From: Lagopus muta
Lineage: Eukaryota > Chordata > Aves > Galliformes > Phasianidae
Length of the DNA: 64,000 nucleotides
Reading direction: 5' to 3'
Assembly (NCBI RefSeq): GCF_023343835.1
Contig: NC_064433.1
Location: 67,788,032-67,852,031 of the forward strand
How positions within the stretch are numbered: position 1 is the first letter of the stretch; each line of letters begins with the position of its first letter. Of this stretch, positions 58,334 to 64,000 are shown piece after piece. The translations under genes were made by a program, and so were the position numbers. The notes beneath the pieces were generated by a model. It saw nothing but the letters and a program-made list of their open reading frames with translations. It searched no databases and was not told where the DNA came from.

Positions 58334-59142
58334 GTACTCATTTAGATGCTCTATTAATGGAAAGAAAAACAGACTACCAGTTTTGTTGGTGTTGTTCCTT
58401 TCTCATCTGTTCTATTGTAACTGCCTCCAAAGGGACCAACTGATGGATAGAATTCCATAGCTCGATCCATTTCAATGCAGTAACGTATAGTGGCAAGCCT
58501 CTGAAGAAGTTTAGAAGAGGAGAGATGAAAACATAAGCACAGGGGACTCAATTGTACAGAATTCATAAAACAAAATTATACATCTGATTCTTGTTGGTTT
58601 TTTTTTCCTCCTTTTTCTTCCCTTTTGATTTCTACTTGGTCAGAGGTTCCACTAAGCCACAAATGAGAAGTAACAAAATTTAAATTGTTTTGTTTTCTTC
58701 TAAACTTCAAGTGCAATTCAAAATCCAAATCTTATTCATACTACATACCTCTTACTACAACAGAACCTACTGGTAGGTAGTTTCATCAGATTTGAATAGA
58801 TGCCTTCTTTGCTTTGCAGAAAATTATTTTTGATGGAAAATAAAAAAAGCGGAAAGAATATTTTTACGTAACGTAGTTTCAAATGGAAAGTGAAGATACA
58901 CAAGTGCAGACACAAGTTTGGATCTTCAAATAGACACACTCCAGGATCCACAATACTTTTTCTGTAGTAAAAATCTCACTCAGAACATTGGTGGTTAATG
59001 ATTATAAAACATTATAGGTATTCTTCAATATACAACTGAAAATAAAGACTGCAGAAAAGAGCCTTTAAATTACCAGATGTTTCTACTACGGAGGAAAGAC
59101 AGTATTCAACAGGAATGCAAAATAACCTCAAACTGAATACCA

Positions 59143-61603
<2,461 letters not shown>

Positions 61604-64000
61604 CTAGGAAATATTAAATACATACGTTTTATAATTTCAAAGTCAGAAATGTGAAATTGACAAAACACTTCTCAGTTTACAGATACCTGTCAGCTTAAGG
61701 TTTTTTTTTTTTGTTTGTTTGTTTGGTGACAGAAGGCTCTTTTATCTGCCAAAGAGACGAAGGGAATTTTTCAACAAAGGTAGTAAGAGCCCTTCTCCTC
61801 TGTCCCAAGACAAGTTCATTTCTAATGTTTACAAGATTAGTATCAATATTACTCACTCTGTGTACTACTGACCCCAGATAGACCACAACAAGTCAGCTGC
61901 ACCCCAGGTAGATGTGATAAGCAGCTCCAAGAACTCCCTGTTTGGGGAATTAACCTGATAGCAGTACGCAATTACCCTCTGAAGAAGAGTTAATGTGAGT
62001 GTGCCCAGGCCAGTGCTGTGTTTCGCTGTGCAAATCCCATGGCTGCAGGAGCACCTCAGCCAGAGCACAGGAAGAAGAGGAGCCTACAGGCAGTTCTCAC
62101 TTGGCACGGCTGATCACACCACCTGCCTGGCCTTGCCTTTATCTAACAGTGCAGCAATAAGTTATCATAAGAATGCTGTTTTTGTTTGGCAGTAGAAATG
62201 ATAGAGTTGTTTCAGGAATCACAAAACATAGAATACCTCAGGTTGGAAGGGACCTTTAAAGATCTTGTTCCAGTCCCCTTGCCATGGACAGGATTGTCAC
62301 CCACCAGATCACGCTGCCCAGAGCCCCATCCAACCTGGTCTTGAATGCCTCCAGGGATAGGGCATCTGCAGCTTCTCTGGGCAACCTGTTCCAGTGCCTC
62401 ACTACACTCTTGAGTAAAGAATTTCTTCCTAACATCCAGCCTAAATCTCCCTTCTCTTATTTGCAAGCCATTCCGCCTCATCCTATCACTATCAGTCTGT
62501 AAAAAGTCAGTCCCTGTCCTGCTTATAAGTTCCCTTTATGTACTGGACGGCTGCAATGAGTTTTCCATTGAGCCTTCTCCTCTCCAAACTAAACAAACCC
62601 AGCTCTCACAGCCTTTCTTCAGAGGTGTTCTAGCCCTTGGAGCATCTTTGTGGCTCTATTTTGAACCCACTCCAACAGCTCTACATCTTTCTTGTGCTGG
62701 AGGCCCCAGACGTGGACACAGTACTCCAGATGAGGCCTTATAAGGTGCAGAGTAGAGGGGGACAGTCACCTCTTGTGCCCTCCTGGCCACCTCTCTTTTG
62801 ATGCAGCCCAGGATACAGTAGGCCTTCTGTGCCACAAGGCACACTGCTGGATCATGTCCAGTTCTTGTCCACCAAGACCCTCAAGTCCTTCTTTGCAGGG
62901 CTGCTCTCAATGAGTTCTTCTCCCAGTCAGTACACACTTCTGGTATTGCCCTCACCTAAGTGCAACACCTTGCACTTGGCCTTGTTGAACCTCATTAGGT
63001 TCATGTGGACCAACTTTTCAAGCCTGTACAGGTCCATCTGGATGGAATCCCTTCCTTCTGTTGTGTCAACTGCATTACTCGGCTTGGTGTCATCAATGAA
63101 CTTGCTGAGAGTGAACTCAGTCCCACTGTCGATGCTATTGATAAAGTTGTTGAAGAGACACTGGTCTGAAGACAGATCCCTGGGGGACAACACTTGTGAC
63201 CAACCTCCACCAGGACATAGAGCCATTTACCACAACTATCTGGCTGTGACCATCCAACCAATTCTTTATCCACTGAATAGACCAGCCTTCAATCTGTATC
63301 TCTCCAATCTAAAGATAAGGAGGTGGTGTGGGACCACACCAAAGGCCTTGTGCAACTCCAGGTAGATGACATCAGTTGCCCTTTCTTTGAAGGAGTGACT
63401 GATCCTGTAACTCCATCATGGAACGCCACCAGATTTGCCCTTGGTGAAGCCATGCTGGTTGTGTCAGATCCTCTTGTCATCTTGCATGTGTCTTAGCATC
63501 TCTTCCAGGAGGATCTGCTCCATGATCTTCCCAGGTAAGACTCACTGTAGTTGAGTCTCTGCACTTCACATACAACACAGGCCTGTAGTTCCCCATGTCT
63601 TCCTTTCTTACAAAATATGTTAACCTTAAAAGTGATGTTTCTCTTTTCCCAGTTAACAGAGACTTTGCCTGACAGCCATGACATTTAAAATATTATAGAG
63701 AGTGGCTTGGCAATCACATCAACAAGTTTCTTCAGGAGCCTGAGATGCACTTCATTTGGCCTCATAAGAAAATCCCATAACAGCTGAATGAAGAAAAGTG
63801 GAAAATCTTTTCTGTGCACAAGGTTTACCCAGTATGCTGTGTGAATCACAGGCCCATTTGATGCTACAGCACTTAGGGTTCCTACCACGTAAAGACCTAT
63901 ACTTTTCTCTCCTTACAGAATTAGCTTCAATAAATAGCATTTAAAATGGTATCTCACAGAGACTAAGTGCTTTTTTACTGGGATCATAATGGACCAGGAC
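61604..64000 (-). other. SCUBE1: SCUBE1 intron, running off the window
   Basis: No further SCUBE1 exon is recognised. A T-tract with TTTG units lies near 61700, and a CR1 element fills 62215 to about 63900. Confidence 0.75.
62215..63900 (-). mobile_element. CR1 LINE, 1.7 kb, with decayed reverse transcriptase end
   Basis: Starts ggaatcacaaaacatagaat, the reverse of the CR1 tail, followed by gttggaagggacctttaaag and gttccagtgcctcactacac. Further right, the minus strand at 63226-62927 translates to the C-terminal part of the CR1 reverse transcriptase (ORF2): [20 protein letters not shown] and LMRFNKAKCKVLHLGEGNTR. Several frames are needed to follow the protein, so it is broken by frameshifts. 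The catalytic-type FADD box reads FIDD. 5'-truncated; the right edge is approximate. Confidence 0.9.

Larger units (their letters stand above)
52500..59142 (-). other. SCUBE1: probable long 3' UTR of SCUBE1
   Basis: From the SCUBE1 stop at 59143 leftwards for about 6.6 kb there is AT-rich sequence with no supported coding exon and no CR1. Minus-strand AATAAA hexamers (plus TTTATT) occur at several places; the leftmost cluster is near 52518-52550. The extent is an inference; alternative upstream poly(A) sites are likely. Confidence 0.4.

Noticed and set aside
58354-58566. Minus-strand frame of 70 codons with an acceptor-like aaacttcttcag
   Set aside because: It lies beyond the SCUBE1 stop, resembles no SCUBE segment and has no donor or partner exon; treated as UTR.
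62829-63365. Plus-strand 178-codon frame
   Set aside because: It is the antisense of the CR1 reverse transcriptase remnant.

Overview
The window is vertebrate nuclear DNA, almost certainly from a bird and most likely a galliform such as chicken. The evidence is AT-rich intronic DNA with small exons at GT-AG borders, three CpG islands, several CR1 LINE fragments (the dominant avian retroposon) and two mariner-like copies. Five protein-coding genes can be assembled exon by exon. Their order and strands, BIK(+) MCAT(-) TSPO(+) TTLL12(-) SCUBE1(-), match the order I recall for human 22q13.2, so this is a conserved synteny block.

Layout: a CpG island (about 550-1100) carries a probable non-coding first exon of BIK, and four BIK coding exons lie at 8784-11733 (148 aa, BH3-only apoptosis protein). 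MCAT (four exons, minus strand, 18258 down to 15442, 394 aa) is the mitochondrial malonyl-CoA:ACP transferase. TSPO (plus strand, coding exons 24256-28026, 166 aa) probably starts from the same CpG island as MCAT, head to head. TTLL12 (14 exons, minus strand, 48745 down to 30103, 627 aa) converges on TSPO tail to tail. The last three coding exons of SCUBE1 (minus strand, 61603 down to 59143) follow. A long AT-rich stretch at about 52500-59142 is best read as the SCUBE1 3' untranslated region. The window ends inside a SCUBE1 intron that holds a 1.7 kb decayed CR1 element.

The genes are neighbours, not an operon. BIK acts in mitochondrial/ER apoptosis, MCAT in mitochondrial fatty acid synthesis and TSPO in the outer mitochondrial membrane. 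TTLL12 is a cytosolic SET/TTL-like protein and SCUBE1 a secreted EGF/CUB protein. No RNA genes, CRISPR arrays or prokaryotic-type systems were seen. I found no convincing new biological system. The points most worth checking are the BH2-like motif and ancestral intron position in BIK, the shared MCAT/TSPO promoter, two mariner copies with the same internal deletion, a small unexplained exon-like ORF with a poly(A) signal in TTLL12 intron 1, and the long SCUBE1 3' UTR with an 18-G tract.
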